Assembly: GCA_013398615.1 (NCBI GenBank)
Contig: VZSR01001685.1
Span: 32,279,141-32,343,140, forward strand
Source of the DNA: Brachypodius melanocephalos
Lineage: Eukaryota; Chordata; Aves; Passeriformes; Pycnonotidae
DNA length: 64,000 nt
Direction: 5' to 3'
Shown: positions 50,601-62,897 of the stretch, piece by piece
Layout of the letters: each line of letters opens with the position of its first letter
Numbering within the stretch: the first letter of the stretch is position 1
Position numbers and translations under genes: made by a program
The notes under the pieces: model-generated
The model's input: the letters and a program-made list of their open reading frames with translations, nothing else
The model's database searches: none
What the model was told of the DNA's origin: nothing

Positions 50601-53600
50601 GGTCCAAATTTGCATTGATTACCAAAAAGTCCACTGATTACTTAGAATATTGTCACATAGGTTCTATTAAGAATCTTTACACAAAACTAGCAATGAAACT
50701 AAAACACAAGAGGAAAACAGCTCAATTAATATATTATTGGTGATTTCAAAAATATCTTTAATTATATGATGACAAAGGTTGCTTCATACACTGCAATATC
50801 AAGCTAAATTCTGCTGCATAGTTTCCAAATTACTTTTGTAAGTGCATTATCTAAATATGTGAAATGCTGAAATTATAATTACATTTTTGATTAAAACATT
50901 TATAAATACTTTTTTTGGATCAGATGCCAATGTTATTGCAAGCTTGAGCTTTATGTACTTAGATTTAGGATTTATAGTTTGATCTTGGATGAGTACAGTA
51001 ACTGACTGGATAGAACACCATGTAAAATTTACAGTTTAAAGAGATGTCTATTGTGTATTTTAATTATATTCCTGTTAAGAGTCACATGCTCTTTCTTTCT
51101 AGTGAAAGGGTCTCCTTGTTTCCCTGGTCATACCATGAATTGAGTGGGTTTAGGTTTTCAGAAAAGGGTTACCCAGGAACCAACTAGTCAGTAGAAGCTC
51201 TTTAGTTTAATGTAGCAATTAATATTAATGTACTACTGCCAGAATTGTTTTAGTGTGCTACAGACACTTTGGGGATAGGGATGTTTGGGCTGCTGAATTT
51301 GAATGAGCTACAAAGTGTTGGTTGTTCCATTATTTTTCATTTATTGGCTGATGTAGACTGCATACAAGAAGGGTATGACTTCAAAGAAACACCAAAGGAT
51401 GTACTAGGCAGTTCATATAAAGATTTTGTTGCAAAGTTTCAAAAACGAATGACAAAGGTTTACAAGACTTAACTGTGTATTTTTAAAATGAAATGGAAAT
51501 ATCTTTTTACTCAATTTGAAAGACAAAAAATTTTGCAGCTGATATTTCTTCACTGAAATTTTATTTATTCATTCAGTCTTTTGTCTCACTTTGTCTAGGA
51601 AAATGAGATTTGGTGCTGTGAACACAGATAACTAATGCTGACACTTTAACAGCCAGCATTCATTTCAAAACAAATCCCATCTCTCTGACTTCAGCAAGTA
51701 GGAATCAACACATTTCTTCCCTTTTCCTGCCACTTCACCTTAGATCTAATTCAGTCTTTGGTGAGTTTGTGGGCACAGTTTTCAGGATTGCCTCCTTTTG
51801 TCTTAATTAATCACAGCTTCTGTTTGGGCACTGAGCCAAGTCCTGTGCTCTCTTGAAAATGCATTCTTGGAAAATTACGGGTACAGATCTATTCCCAAGC
51901 CACTCCAGATACAATCCACATATTTTCTGATTACAGTGGGGCAATGTGTGGTTAAAAACTGTGGTTTAATTCTTTAGATATAAGACATATTTAGATCATA
52001 TTACTTAAGAAGTTGATTTTAAAATATTTTCCTGGTTTCTGAGAAATGTTTGTGCTGGGTTATATTGTGCATCCTTAATCGAAACTCCAAGCACTAAATT
52101 TCTTCTTTATGAGGACAGTCACTTTTCTGAAGCCATCTTTAGGCTGGGGTTTTTTCCCTTTCTAGATTTGGAAAATATTGTCAGAGAGAAAGAAATCAGG
52201 AAGTTATATTAATTTACCCATTCTCCAATATGAGCATCATCTCTTCCATGAGTGACAGAATCAGAACAGTAGAAATCAATTTTACCATCATATTGACTAT
52301 CTTTCTGCTAGAGCAGGCTTCTTTCCTAAGATAATTTTTCTAGTACTTTTCCCTGTCCAATATAAATACATGTATTTAACCTCCAAACTGTCAAGACTTG
52401 TTAGCATTATACATGTACTTGAGACTAAGTTCTCTGGAGTAGAAAATTATTCATATTTATTTTGATAAAACTGCAAGTGTCACTTTTGATTTATTTTAGT
52501 GGCCTTCTTGGTCATTGCCAGCAAAACACCTTTTTGTTAATATTAACATTGTTATTTCAAGTTTCACTTGCTTGATTTTATTATCCTTTATGTTGGGGTT
52601 TTAAAAATAGTTACTTGTGATGATGTCTAAATCTACATCCTAATCCTAACTTCTGTTCTCTTCATGGTTTATATTTCAGGATGCACAATAGTTCCCAGAA
52701 TTTAAATGCAGAACTCAAGGGACTGAGCCTATCTTTTATTTTCCCTTACAGCTTTAGTAAGCTTGTGAATTGTATCTATCTTCATGGCTTGCTGTTCTTT
52801 CAGGCAATAGACTACTGCTTTTCCTCATCAGGCCTGAAAATAAGTTATGATAAGATTTCATGCTTTCTTTATTTATCAGGATAGATGTCCTCTCTAACTT
52901 TCTTCCTTTCCTCACCCCTTCTGACTGTTTCAGCAAACTTCTAATTTTTTCCATTACTTTCTGTTAGTCTAGTACCATGCCTTATTTCCTGAACCTACAA
53001 ATTGTAGAGCAAGAATTACAGTTCACTGTGTCATCTGTGCTGGTGCAAAGACAATTGCATTCTTCTGAGTCTGTTACTTACAGTATTGTATTCATCATCA
53101 AAGACCTCTGTTTCCAATCACTATTGGTCATTCTATTCCTGTTCCATGTCTCTATTCTGCATGTTCCTTATAATTCAGCACCATATTTCCTTTGTTCATC
53201 ACAGATCCAACTACATTTTTCTAACCTGCTTTACAGGTTAAAAGCTGAAGGACTCCCTTTCACAGCTCCGTAGCTCTGGTGTCCTCTTTTCCTTTTAACT
53301 CTGCAGAAAAGGAAACAAACAGAGCTAAGCAGATAACTTTAGTTATTCAAATAACCAGTAACATATGTATGCAAGCTTGCCAACTATTTAGTGTGTGGAG
53401 CACCTGGACCTGACCAAAGTATGCTCCATGGAGAACTCTGTAAGGGGCAGAGTCTGAGGAGACTGAGGATGCCCTGCTGAAATTATTCTGGAAAAATGTT
53501 ACTCTGGAAAAATGAGCCACAGATTGCAGAGGATGCCCTGAAGAGGATGTTCATCTTGGAAGATTCCTGTGGCATATCTTCCCATCAAGCCATTACTGCA

Positions 53601-53604
53601 TTTT

Positions 53605-53687
53605 TCTTTCCCTTTTTTTTTTTTTTTTTTTTCACTCTCCTTCTCTTTCCCTGTCTTTTCTGTCTTACATATTTTTTTTTTCCCCAG
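53605..53687 (+). promoter_or_regulatory. Strong unused-looking splice acceptor in intron 5 (decoy or alternative exon)
   Basis: T20 (53613-53632) and a further 50 bases of almost pure pyrimidine end in TTTTTTTCCCCAG at 53687. As a 3' splice site this looks stronger than the genuine acceptor at 54129. What follows (GAATAACTTTTACTACTAGA) does not continue the SLC26A7 protein, and an AATAAA lies about 50 bases downstream. It may be a fortuitous pyrimidine tract or the acceptor of an alternative terminal exon. Confidence 0.4.
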
Positions 53688-54129
53688 GAATAACTTTTAC
53701 TACTAGAGTTGGTGGATGTTATATGCTATGGCCGCTACAAATAAACCTTTGTGCAAGAACCTTTTCTCAACATTTTAATGCAACACTCATTTATCTCACT
53801 GAACTTAATGAGACTGAATAAGAAAGGAAACATACAACATTTATTGGAATTTTTTTATCTTGCTTCTACCAATATAAATTTGTAAAATAATATATATACA
53901 TATTCACTGCATTTTTTTTGAGTTTTTGGAAGTTCATAAGAGTGGTAAATTCGTGATTTCCTTCCTTGTAAAATCTAAAATACAGGCCAAAATCTTGTCC
54001 AATGACTCAGCTCCTGCAGTGTTGATTCACCTCTCACTCATTATTTGTCTGAAGTTGTGAGAAGATGTCATGGCATGTGATCCAGAATATACTTTTTGAT
54101 CTGTGATTGTTATTTGCTGTTCACTGTAG

Positions 54130-54282
54130 ATTTATGCCTATGTGTTTGAGAATATCAGATCAGTGCAGCTGGAGGCATTACTTCTCTCCTTGCTGAGTAT
54201 TGTGGTACTTGTTCTTGTTAAAGAACTGAATGAGAAATTTCACAGAAACATTAAAGTTGTCCTTCCCATCGATCTACTTTTG
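54130..54282 (+). CDS. SLC26A7: SLC26A7 coding exon, residues 214-264 (TM6 and start of TM7)
   Basis: Acceptor TTCACTGTAG and donor GTAAGT bound 51 codons in phase 0/0. The peptide opens with IYAYVFENIRSV (214-225). A very hydrophobic helix follows (LEALLLSLLSIVVLVLVKEL, 227-246), which I read as TM6. A basic loop (NEKFHRNIK) comes next, then the beginning of TM7 (VVLPIDLLL, 256-264). It is near-identical to the human protein as remembered; differences are confined to the loop. The preceding intron carries a stronger-looking decoy acceptor at 53687, but only this acceptor continues the frame and the homology. Confidence 0.96.
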
Positions 54283-54837
54283 GTAAGTACAAAATTATAT
54301 ATCAGGCTTTTTCTTACAAAGGTTTCAGTGGCTCAATCTGCTTAAGTTTACTGTGCTGTCCATAGTTACTCCCACCCACACCTGCCATTTATTAAATAGA
54401 AAGAGGATTTTCATGGCTGTAAGTTAATTGTAAGAACAGGAAACAATTTGGCTTAATAATTGAGAAAAATTACATAAGCTCCCAATTTGTATAATATTTT
54501 TCATATGTTTACTACTTTTTACATGATCACAAGAACACGAAGCCTAGAATGTTAAAGTGTAAAAAGCTTGAAATAGAAAATAAAAAGTAACTGGCATATT
54601 GTAACTCCAAGCAAGTCTTGTGCTGGGTAGTCATGCCTTAGATGTTGCTTGTGATTTATCTACAACAAAGTTAACTACCTATGCTACTCCTTTCTGTCTT
54701 TTTACTGAGTTTTCCTTTGACATAGTACAGACTAAATTGAAATTAGCAATTGCATTAAGGATTTAGCTGTAGTCAAATGATTAGGACCAGATCACCATCA
54801 GAAAGTTTCTGGTTTTCTCTAAATCTCTAGAAGAAAA

Positions 54838-54862
54838 TACAAAGTACAAAGTACAAAGTACA
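54838..54862. repeat. Heptamer tandem repeat (TACAAAG), 3.6 copies, intron 6
   Basis: TACAAAG is repeated three times perfectly and followed by TACA. A short minisatellite-like array with no evident function. Confidence 0.9.
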
Positions 54863-55636
54863 GTTGGTTTTCAGGGTGTGTTATAGCAATTATTTTTCTG
54901 TTGCTGGATAAAAAATATTTACAAGGGAAAAATGCTGGAAAAGGAGGTAGTGTGGTCCTGGTCTCAGCGCTACATTTTTAGAAATATTGGATAAAAATGT
55001 ACCAGCAAACTAAGGATTGCAGACTGGAAGCCTGTTCTGTTGGGATTTGTGTGTTCATCTCATTTGAAACACAGAAAATTAGTTTGAACCTCCTCAGGGT
55101 CAAACTTTCTACTCCCTGTGCAAGATTCATAACTGCTAGAACATAAAAACAAGAGGCAGACACATCTTCTGCTGTGGTCTGTGCTGAAGTCAACACTGCC
55201 AGTCTGGATTAGAAGTGCTCAGAGAACATCAGCTGAATCAGACTACTCAGGAACATCTAAACTATGAATTAATTTAGGCTGCTCACATGAATGGCAGTGC
55301 TCTGGAGCACATGCTGAACAGAGGGACTTTGGACACTGATTGCCAAGGTTCCTGAGGCTTTACAGAGAGCCATACAAATCTCTTTCATTAACACGGAATG
55401 TACAAACTGCACTATAGTCTCACTTCTTTATTGTGTCCAAATCTTAGTTTCTTTTGACTCTCTTCCACATTTGCAAAAGGAAAAAAAAAAAAACATAATA
55501 ATGTTTTATAATCCTGTTTTGCTGGATTGATCTATGGATAAATATATAAACAATGCCATGTGCTTAGGCATGGCAATAATAAGGACCATGTCAGAAGCAA
55601 CAGAAATGTAACCTCTTTTTCTGTTTGAATCACTAG

Positions 55637-55719
55637 ATAATTGCTACATCCCTTGCTTGCTACTACGCTGATATGGAATACATCTACGGGATAGAAGTTG
55701 TGGGAAATATTCCTAAAGG
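55637..55719 (+). CDS. SLC26A7: SLC26A7 coding exon, residues 265-291 plus two bases of codon 292 (TM7 and outer loop)
   Basis: Acceptor GAATCACTAG and donor GTAATG bound an 83-base exon entering in phase 0 and ending in phase 2. The translation is IIATSLACYYADMEYIYGIE (265-284) followed by VVGNIPKG. It finishes TM7 and forms the loop before TM8, including the VVG-IP-G element shared by SLC26 proteins. The donor is non-consensus at +4 to +6 (AATG rather than AAGT after the first GT bases). The polypyrimidine tract before the acceptor is short. The phase and homology to the neighbouring exons leave little doubt that this is real. Confidence 0.94.
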
Positions 55720-57282
55720 GTAATGTGGGTTTCATTAGCTTGTGGCTTTTAAACATTTTTATTTCTGAGAACAGTCTCTGAAAAGGTCAAAGTAGTTTCT
55801 GAAATAAGAAATGGTAAAAATCTGTTTTGTTTGTTTCCTGTCCCCTCAGATACTCTTTCACAATTCAATCCCATGTTAACAAGTTATATGCGCATAGATA
55901 TCATCACAAAAATGCATTCTTGTATCTTTTCATAGCTTTTTATTGCTTTGTGGAATAAAAAGTAGGTACTAAGTACTTGATGACATATGACAGGAGGGCA
56001 GGAAAAGATTATTGCAACCTGGTTTTTGGGAGTTGCCTTGTGTTATTGTAGCAGAAAGGATTTACAATGAGATAAGATTTACAGCTTACTACACTTCATT
56101 CCTTTCCACCCATATAGTAATTTTAGAAAATGTGGTTTCTGAGAAAATGTGAAAGATTTAATTATGCTTAATCTAGAAAAGAACATTTTTACTACAGTTA
56201 AGGATACACTTTCCTCCATGACCTTGAAAAGAAGACAAAAAAAATTCAATGTAATTAGCTAGAAAGAGAGATTAGTTGTCAGAAAAAAAAATGTTCAAAC
56301 TCTACAGGTTGGTATGGAAGAGCACAGCTGTTGTATAATTTCCTGCTTGGATATAGCAAGGTTTCCCTAAATTTCACAAAGTATGAGTCCAAGACAGCAT
56401 GAGTGCACGTGTGGCAGCTTGCACTGAAAGAAATAAAATAAAGGACATTTCTGAGGAAGAATATGATTTTTAATTATTTAGAGTATGCTATGAATCTGAG
56501 GCTAAAACATGGCTAAGTGTACCCCTTCTATGTGTAATGAATAAGTAAACTGTATTTGTGCAGATTTAATCAGGAATTTATTTTCTGTCTAACCTCACAC
56601 GTGTAGTGTTGAAAAACAGAAAAAGAGCCTGGATCATTCCTGAATATTTTTAGGCATTTGCCTGAAATACCTAACTGCCTTGTCAATGGAGAGCATCAGA
56701 AACCTTGAGAGCACAATTTGGTTTTTGGATGGTGTGATTCATGCTCTGGAAAAACCACAGTCTTTTTGAAGAGTTCAGAGACAATCTGGGGTGATTTGGT
56801 TCATAACTTGAGTAGTGTCACTGCAATCCCCATTAAATGGAATAAACATCTGTACTGTCAGTAACCGACAGGAATACAACATCTTTTAAAGATTTAAATT
56901 TAACTTTACAGGAAAGCCAACTATATTAAAAATGGAGAAAAGATATAGTAGTCTCTTCTACTGAACATTACAAAATTAGTGAATGGTTGCTAATTTTATT
57001 TGTCAGTCATGGAGTTAATTTATCAACATCTCTTTATAATTTCTCAAATTGAAGTTTTCAAGTTGAATACTCCATCTGAAACTGTCAACAAATTCTCTTC
57101 TGCTGTTCCCAATAGACTGAGATCTTAAATAGTAATTTAAAATATTGAAAAATGTCACCTTAGAAGTAATACAAAAATTAGCTGTTCCTGCAGAGATTGT
57201 TCCTCGGGTATTCACATAAATTGCAGGTATATAGAAACCACGTATCAAGTTTTGCAAAAATTATTGTCTTTATTTTTTATAG

Positions 57283-57430
57283 GCTGCCACCACCAAAAGC
57301 ACCACCCATGAGTGTCCTGCCTGAAGTAGTCACTGAAGCTTTTGGAGTGGCACTGGTTGGTTATGTAGCCTCCCTAGCTCTTGCTCAAGGCTCTGCTAAG
57401 AAGTTTAAATACACTGTGGATGACAACCAG
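57283..57430 (+). CDS. SLC26A7: SLC26A7 coding exon, residues 292-341 (TM8)
   Basis: Acceptor TTTTTTATAG and donor GTAAAT bound a 148-base exon entering in phase 2 and ending in phase 0. A proline-rich linker (LPPPKAPPM, 293-301) leads to TM8, with VLPEVVTEAFGVALVGYVAS at 303-322. The conserved LALAQGSAKKFKY segment (323-335) and VDDNQ (337-341) follow. TM8 belongs to the core domain that moves during transport in the UraA-fold family and lines the anion pathway. Match to the remembered human sequence is very high from residue 305 onward. Confidence 0.96.
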
Positions 57431-59456
57431 GTAAATCTCTTTCTCCTTAGCCTTGAAATCACTTCACCATTTGAGGAAGGTATTACAGATGAATGCCTAG
57501 TAGGAAAAGTTATGTTCCATATAGCACCCTGACACCTTCTAGTGTTTACAGTAACACCTAAATTTTGTTCAAATTATCTCTGCAGAATGCCCTTGCTGGT
57601 TGAATTGCTCCTTTTGGGGAAGCTCATCCTTCAGGATAATCTTGTAATGCTACATTCAGTGCAACATTTGGGTATTAATGCATTTTTCACTGCTCTAAGA
57701 TGAGACAGCTTCTCCTCTGGCAGTTGAGCTCTTATAGGCAAGCTATGATGTTAAATCAGCCACCAATTAATGAAACAAAGCAATCCTAAAACAAAACCAG
57801 GTATTTATAGTCACAGGACTTGTCTGATGTTATAATAAGTAATTATTTATACTCATGCAAAGTAGAAGTCTCACCTGAAACAAAGGTTGGTTGGTATCTA
57901 TGAAGCTGGCTGAGTTCAGAGAGTGCTGCCAAATTTACAGCCATAGGAGCTTTCTGTCCCAAGTTCCACTTTGCAGAGGACATGTTTAAATAAAAGTGGG
58001 CCATCTCTACACTACTGCATTGCTTGTCACGGTAGGTGGGTAACTCCAAGCCAGCAGGAAATCCACAGAGATGCTAATTCAAGCACTGTGGTAAGAAAGG
58101 CTCAATTTCAGATTACTGGTACTAGTAGTGTGTGCTGAAAATGTTGCCTCCACGTTTATGTTAAGTGGCTTGGGATAAATGACATTGGGGTGAATGAAGA
58201 ACCCCGAGTGAGAGTTGTTTTGCAGCTGCAGGTCTGTTTGAACAGCCTACCTAGACAGGTTGGTCTTGCTACATCAAGTCCTGTCCTTTACAACTCTTAC
58301 ATCATTGGAAAACACAGTGGGAACATTCTTGTCTGCTCAGGTCTCTAAAATGTTTCTCAGTTTGAATACATTGGGCCATGAATTTCTACTGATTCTTCAG
58401 AGCCACGTTTCTATGGTGCAGAGGCAGAATGCTTTGAGCCTAGTGCAGGTCAGGCTCCAGGGTGACATGCTGCTTTGTTTCAAGGCACTCCGTGGAACAC
58501 AGCAACCTCTGTGTCTTTCTGCACCTTTGGAAGCCTTGCAGCAGTCATTACTGCAGTCTTGGAAACTCTGTGTAGATCTGCATCAAATAATGGAGCAAAA
58601 AGAGAAAAACCTCAATGAGAGGAGAGCAGTGAGGTGGTGTGGCTGTACTGCCTTCAGGGGCCAGGCATAGTGCTTGGCACGGGGGCTTGTGGGTGTGTGA
58701 GGCTGCTGGGGGAGCTGTAAGGGGGTGCTTTTCTGTGCTCTGAAGACAAGCTCACGAGCTGGTGTTTTCCTAGCTGGATACAGCTCCATTTTCCTACACA
58801 TTCTCCTGGGCAGACCACCTTGCTTCTTAAAGTCTGTGGTGCTGGGTGGAACATTTCCTTAGAAAATGCCGTTCTTCTTAGGCTGCACATAAAAGGTGGC
58901 TTCTCCACTTTTTCTTCTATGTTTGTTCAGGCATGTCTGCATTTTGACTGTGAACAAACACCAAATACATTTGTGATGAAAGGCAGCATGCATATAGTGC
59001 GGCTACCACACTTCACTTTCACTAAAACGTGCTCTAAAGGAAGAGAAATCAGTGGCTGTCTTTTTTCAGTGAGCCATAAACCAGAAATGATCTGGACAGT
59101 TTCCAGACACCAGTACCTGGGGCCCTGGCCAGTTAAAAAGCAGATGTGGATCAAGATATTTTGGTTGAACTCAATCTTCAAAATTTAGCAATAGCATTTA
59201 TTTTGGGAACAAAATGTCCCTCCTGCTTCTGATGAATCTGGTGCAACATCTCCATCATTCAAATTAGTTCTAAGTTGTGAGAAGATCTATTCTGTTGGGA
59301 AACCCTTTGTCATGTGGGATTTTTTCCCTCAAAAATCTGTCCATCTGAGACATTTTATCATCGCTAATATTTACATAGGGGATTCCTCTGTTGGCAAGAG
59401 GCATTGAAATGACAGAACAACAGGAAAAAAACATCTTCTCTTTAATGCCCTTGCAG
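57431..59456 (+). other. SLC26A7: SLC26A7 intron 8 (2.0 kb)
   Basis: GTAAAT to CTTGCAG. A 136-codon frame at 58260-58670 begins at TTG, matches nothing known and lacks splice signals in frame with the gene. I regard it as chance. Confidence 0.85.
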
Positions 59457-59570
59457 GAATTTTTGGCTCATGGCCTCAGCAACGTGATTCCTTCATTTTT
59501 CTTTTGCATACCAAGTGCTGCAGCGATGGGACGGACGGCACTCTTATACAGTACAGGTGCAAAAACACAG
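59457..59570 (+). CDS. SLC26A7: SLC26A7 coding exon, residues 342-379 (TM9-TM10, anion-site region)
   Basis: Acceptor CCCTTGCAG and donor GTAACA bound 38 codons in phase 0/0. The translation runs EFLAHGLSNVIPSFFF (342-357), CIPSAAAMGRTA (358-369) and LLYSTGAKTQ (370-379). This is TM9 and the TM10 half-helix. Aligned back from the shared KTQ, Arg367 (codon CGG at 59532-59534) falls on the prestin residue Arg399. That arginine contributes to the anion site, while the neighbouring prestin Ser398 is Gly366 here. The Gly is also found in human SLC26A7 as I recall it, so it is a paralogue trait and not a defect. The exon holds four CpGs. Confidence 0.96.
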
Positions 59571-62500
59571 GTAACACAGACTTAGAGTGAAGTAAATTGT
59601 AGAAGTGAAGAGATTTTAAGCTGTGATAATGCTCACTGCAATTTGTACTGATTTATACACTGTATTTCTCCAGTCTCCCTTTTTCCTCTGTCCTGGGAAT
59701 GACTCTGCCCTGTCATTTTTAACAATCTGCATGAAATTTCATCTGATCAGTGATGCCTTCCTAGAAAAGATAATGGTTCCATTTGCTAATTTTTACCTGT
59801 TTCATTCAATATGAACTGTAAGGTCTATGGCAGCAAGGAAGTTAGGAGTTGTGTTTTCAGACTACAAGAAACTGCATAAAAGCCTTTTCAGTTTATGTGG
59901 ATTTGTCAACACTGTAACAAAAGTGCCCTCTAATGGTGTTTAATGTATTTATGGTACAGTTTAAACAGAAGTTTTAGGAAAAAAAATCACATTTCATTCA
60001 TCTGATTTAATTTATCTTCTATCTGATTTTCAAAATAAAATGTAAGTAACCTTTAGAGCTGTTTGTTAAAAAAAACACAAGTAATCTCACAGCTTCTGCT
60101 TTGTGACATGGTGTACTTGTTCTATCCCCCAGTGTACACTGAGCCCACAGAGGTGACATTTAGATTTTTGAAGATGTTTGTTGCTATTTCCTACTGTAGG
60201 AAAAGAAACCCACAAGCTGTTATTACAGTAGCTGAGGAAAAAGGGGGCTGTAATTGCTGAGAATGATAACTGTGACCCTGTCAGCCTGTCATCTGTCTGG
60301 AATTGTGCTTGTGAACAAGAGAGGTGGCAATCCTGGGGCACTCCCAGAGCATTGCCTCTTCCTCTGAAACTCGAGGGCCCTTCAGTGGCAGCCAGCCACC
60401 TGCCCTGTCAATGCCGTGTCCTTTGGAGTTCACTGCTATTCTCCCAGGTAACAAGTGACAAGAGGAAACACCAACAAGCTGAGTCAGGGAAGGTTTAGAT
60501 TAGATATCAGGAATTTTTTTTTTATTATTAGTAGAAAGGGTTCTAAAGCATTGGGACAGACTGCTTTGAGTAATGGCAGAGTCACCATCCCGGGAAGTTT
60601 TCAAAAATTGTGTGAATATGGCACTTGAGGACACGGTTTAATGGTGAACATGGTGGTGCTGCTGGGTTGACAGCCGGACATCATGACCTTAAAGGTCTCT
60701 TCTGTGCCTAACAATTCAGTGATTCAGTGATTCTATTTTCATTTTATTACTGTTTCTCTTTCCTCTATAAAGGACATCAGCTGCAAGGAAAAGCTTTTAA
60801 ATGCAATCCACAGATAACTGTTTCTCCTCGACCATGTCTTACAATTACTTCTCATGCAGATTCTGCAATATTAAGGAATTATACAGGGCTTTACTTCAAT
60901 CCTCTACATCTTAAATACTTGCTAATTAGCCTACAGAGTACTCTGAACTCACTTAATCATAACGAATAATCTAACAAATAATAATCTTGAAAAGTATTTA
61001 TATGCAAATATTTTAGCTACCACTCAGCTATTAGTTATTTCAGTTATATACTTTAGTTGAATTTGATGTCGTACAATGTGCCATCATCCTCACAGGCATT
61101 CTCTTCTGTAATCTGGTAATGTACTGATTGTACAATTTACAATTGTCCTGCATGTTGTACTTGCTTTTTCATGGAAGATTTGAGGTAACCTGCAGACCTA
61201 TAACCTGAAGGTATAGGGGATATTTGAGCATGTTGGCTCTGGTACATGTAGGGAAAGACCCTGACAAAATGTTATTAATACATGAAATGGAAAAAGAAAC
61301 CATTATAATTTGATGTCAAGACAGCAAACAATAAAAATCAACTTGGTTTCTCTACTGGTTTCGCAGAACAGCAATGCCTGTGTCTAAAAGTTAAGAGTGT
61401 CTATGAGTTAGCACTATGAGAGTATTTTAACAGGCATAACAACCTCTCCCCTGCTTTCTTGGAAAGCAACACATCAGCTCAATGCTCTCCTTTGTGGCTG
61501 TCCAGGCAGAATGAAGAGATGAGAAGATCATCACTTATAGCTACTGGTCAGGTCATAGGCAAAAAGAAGCCTTTCTTTAACATAGAGAGAAGCCAGTTCT
61601 TTGCATGGAAGAAATGCAAAGAGCCTTTCAGGGGCACAGAGCAGCCCTTTTTTCTCAAATGTCTATACCTGGATTGCAGTTTTGTCATTTGTTCCTCATT
61701 GATATATTTTCCTGAGAGAAAAGAAATGAGGAACTCTATCATGGACTAGAAGTGTCCTTCAAATAGAATTAACATTTTTTTTTTCTTGCTCTTCATGAAG
61801 GCAGAAAGAGGGAAAAGTTCCTTGTGACTTTAGCAGCAGATTTTGTATCCCTTTTTATGTAAACACTCTGTCTATCCTTCTTGATGGTATTTTTAAGTAC
61901 ACCATGACTTTAATTTTCCAGTGTTTTAACAACTTGTCTGGTTTTGTTTTTAACAACTTGTCTCTTAAAATGAAACCTAATTATTTTAGTAAAGAAACAT
62001 ATTATCAATATAAAAATAAAGTGAGCATCTGTCTACTTATCGTCAAAAACCTTCTGTGAATCTGAACTGTATATTTATAAGACAGAAGCACTCAGTGAGC
62101 ACTCAGAGCAGAATAGGACAGTGCGATTTTACTGTAGTTTTCCATCAGATTAATACCATAAATACTGTGAAGAAATACATAATTATTAGACCATATATTT
62201 TTCTGAATTTATTTTACTTGAATTAATTATAATCTTTAATATATTTTTTTAAATGTATTTACATTTTCTTAAGTAAATACACTGATATTAACATTAAATT
62301 GTTAGGGTTTTCTGGTTTAACACCATTCTTTTGGTGTTAATCCCAACAAAAGAAGTTAGACATCTTCTCTCACGGAAAAAATGACAGCATATATAATTCT
62401 TATTTAGTGCTATGATGGATCTGTTATTTAGTACAACATAGGGTACATGGCTATAAATAAGTTGCAGAATGACAGTGGGTGCCGAGAGACTTCTGGGATG

Positions 62501-62819
62501 AGATATTGCACACACACGTTCCATTTAATACCCAAATGTGTAAGTGATGCTCTGACCTGTGTCAGTGTGGTGGGAGCAGGGTCAAGCACAGATGTTGAGA
62601 TCTCTCACTATTTTCTCACTGTAGTCGATTAAAGCTAATAATCAGAGATTAAAATCGAAATTTTACGCATCTGAAATCCACAGATACGTTAATAGCTAAC
62701 ACCTTCAACATCTGAATCTTGACGTCACCATATTTTATAATTTATCCTTTTCACAATTTCTTTTGTTGTTTTTGTTCTTGTTAGACTGAATGATCTGCAA
62801 TTCTTGTTTATTGTTTTAG
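59571..62819 (+). other. SLC26A7: SLC26A7 intron 9 (3.2 kb)
   Basis: GTAACA to TGTTTTAG. Contains one CR1 copy (60447-60736); otherwise AT-rich intron sequence without recognisable exons. Confidence 0.88.
60447..60736 (+). repeat. CR1 LINE 3'-end copy in intron 9
   Basis: Sense CR1 3' region in correct order: GGTAACAAGTGACAAGAGGA, TCAGGGAAGGTTTAGATTAG, ATATCAGGA, AGCATTGGGACAGACTGC, GAGTCACCATCCCGGGAAGT, TTCAAAAATTGTGTG and ATGGCACTTGAGGACACGGT. TTAATGGTGAACATGGTGGT, CTTAAAGGTCTCTTCTG and a GTGATTCAGTGATTCTATT tail complete it. The copy is moderately diverged, with a T-rich expansion near 60510-60530. Confidence 0.93.
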
Positions 62820-62897
62820 GTGGCTTGCCTTATCTCTTGTGTATTAATTCTTGTGGTGATCTACACAATTGGACCTCTGCTATATTGGCTTCCTATG
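62820..62897 (+). CDS. SLC26A7: SLC26A7 coding exon, residues 380-405 (TM11); last coding exon in the window
   Basis: Acceptor TATTGTTTTAG and donor GTATGG bound 26 codons in phase 0/0. The peptide VACLISCVLILVVIYTIGPL (380-399) and LYWLPM (400-405) is TM11, followed by the conserved Leu-Pro turn. The next exon should begin with the Cys-Val-Leu-Ala segment of TM12, but no such sequence occurs in the remaining 1.1 kb, so it lies beyond base 64000. The donor departs from GTAAGT. Confidence 0.95.

Larger units (their letters stand above)
46562..54129 (+). other. SLC26A7: SLC26A7 intron 5 (7.6 kb)
   Basis: GTGAGT to CACTGTAG. Holds the TG microsatellite, a CpG-dense patch near 48090-48155 and the decoy acceptor at 53687. 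No additional coding exon recognised. Confidence 0.88.
54283..57282 (+). other. SLC26A7: SLC26A7 introns 6 and 7 (1.4 and 1.6 kb) around the 83-base exon
   Basis: Intron 6 is 54283-55636 and intron 7 is 55720-57282. Besides the TACAAAG array and an A14 run near 55481, nothing is recognisable. Confidence 0.88.

Noticed and set aside
58260..58670. 136-codon + strand open frame in intron 8
   Set aside because: It starts with TTG, has no family resemblance, and cannot be spliced in phase with the SLC26A7 exons.
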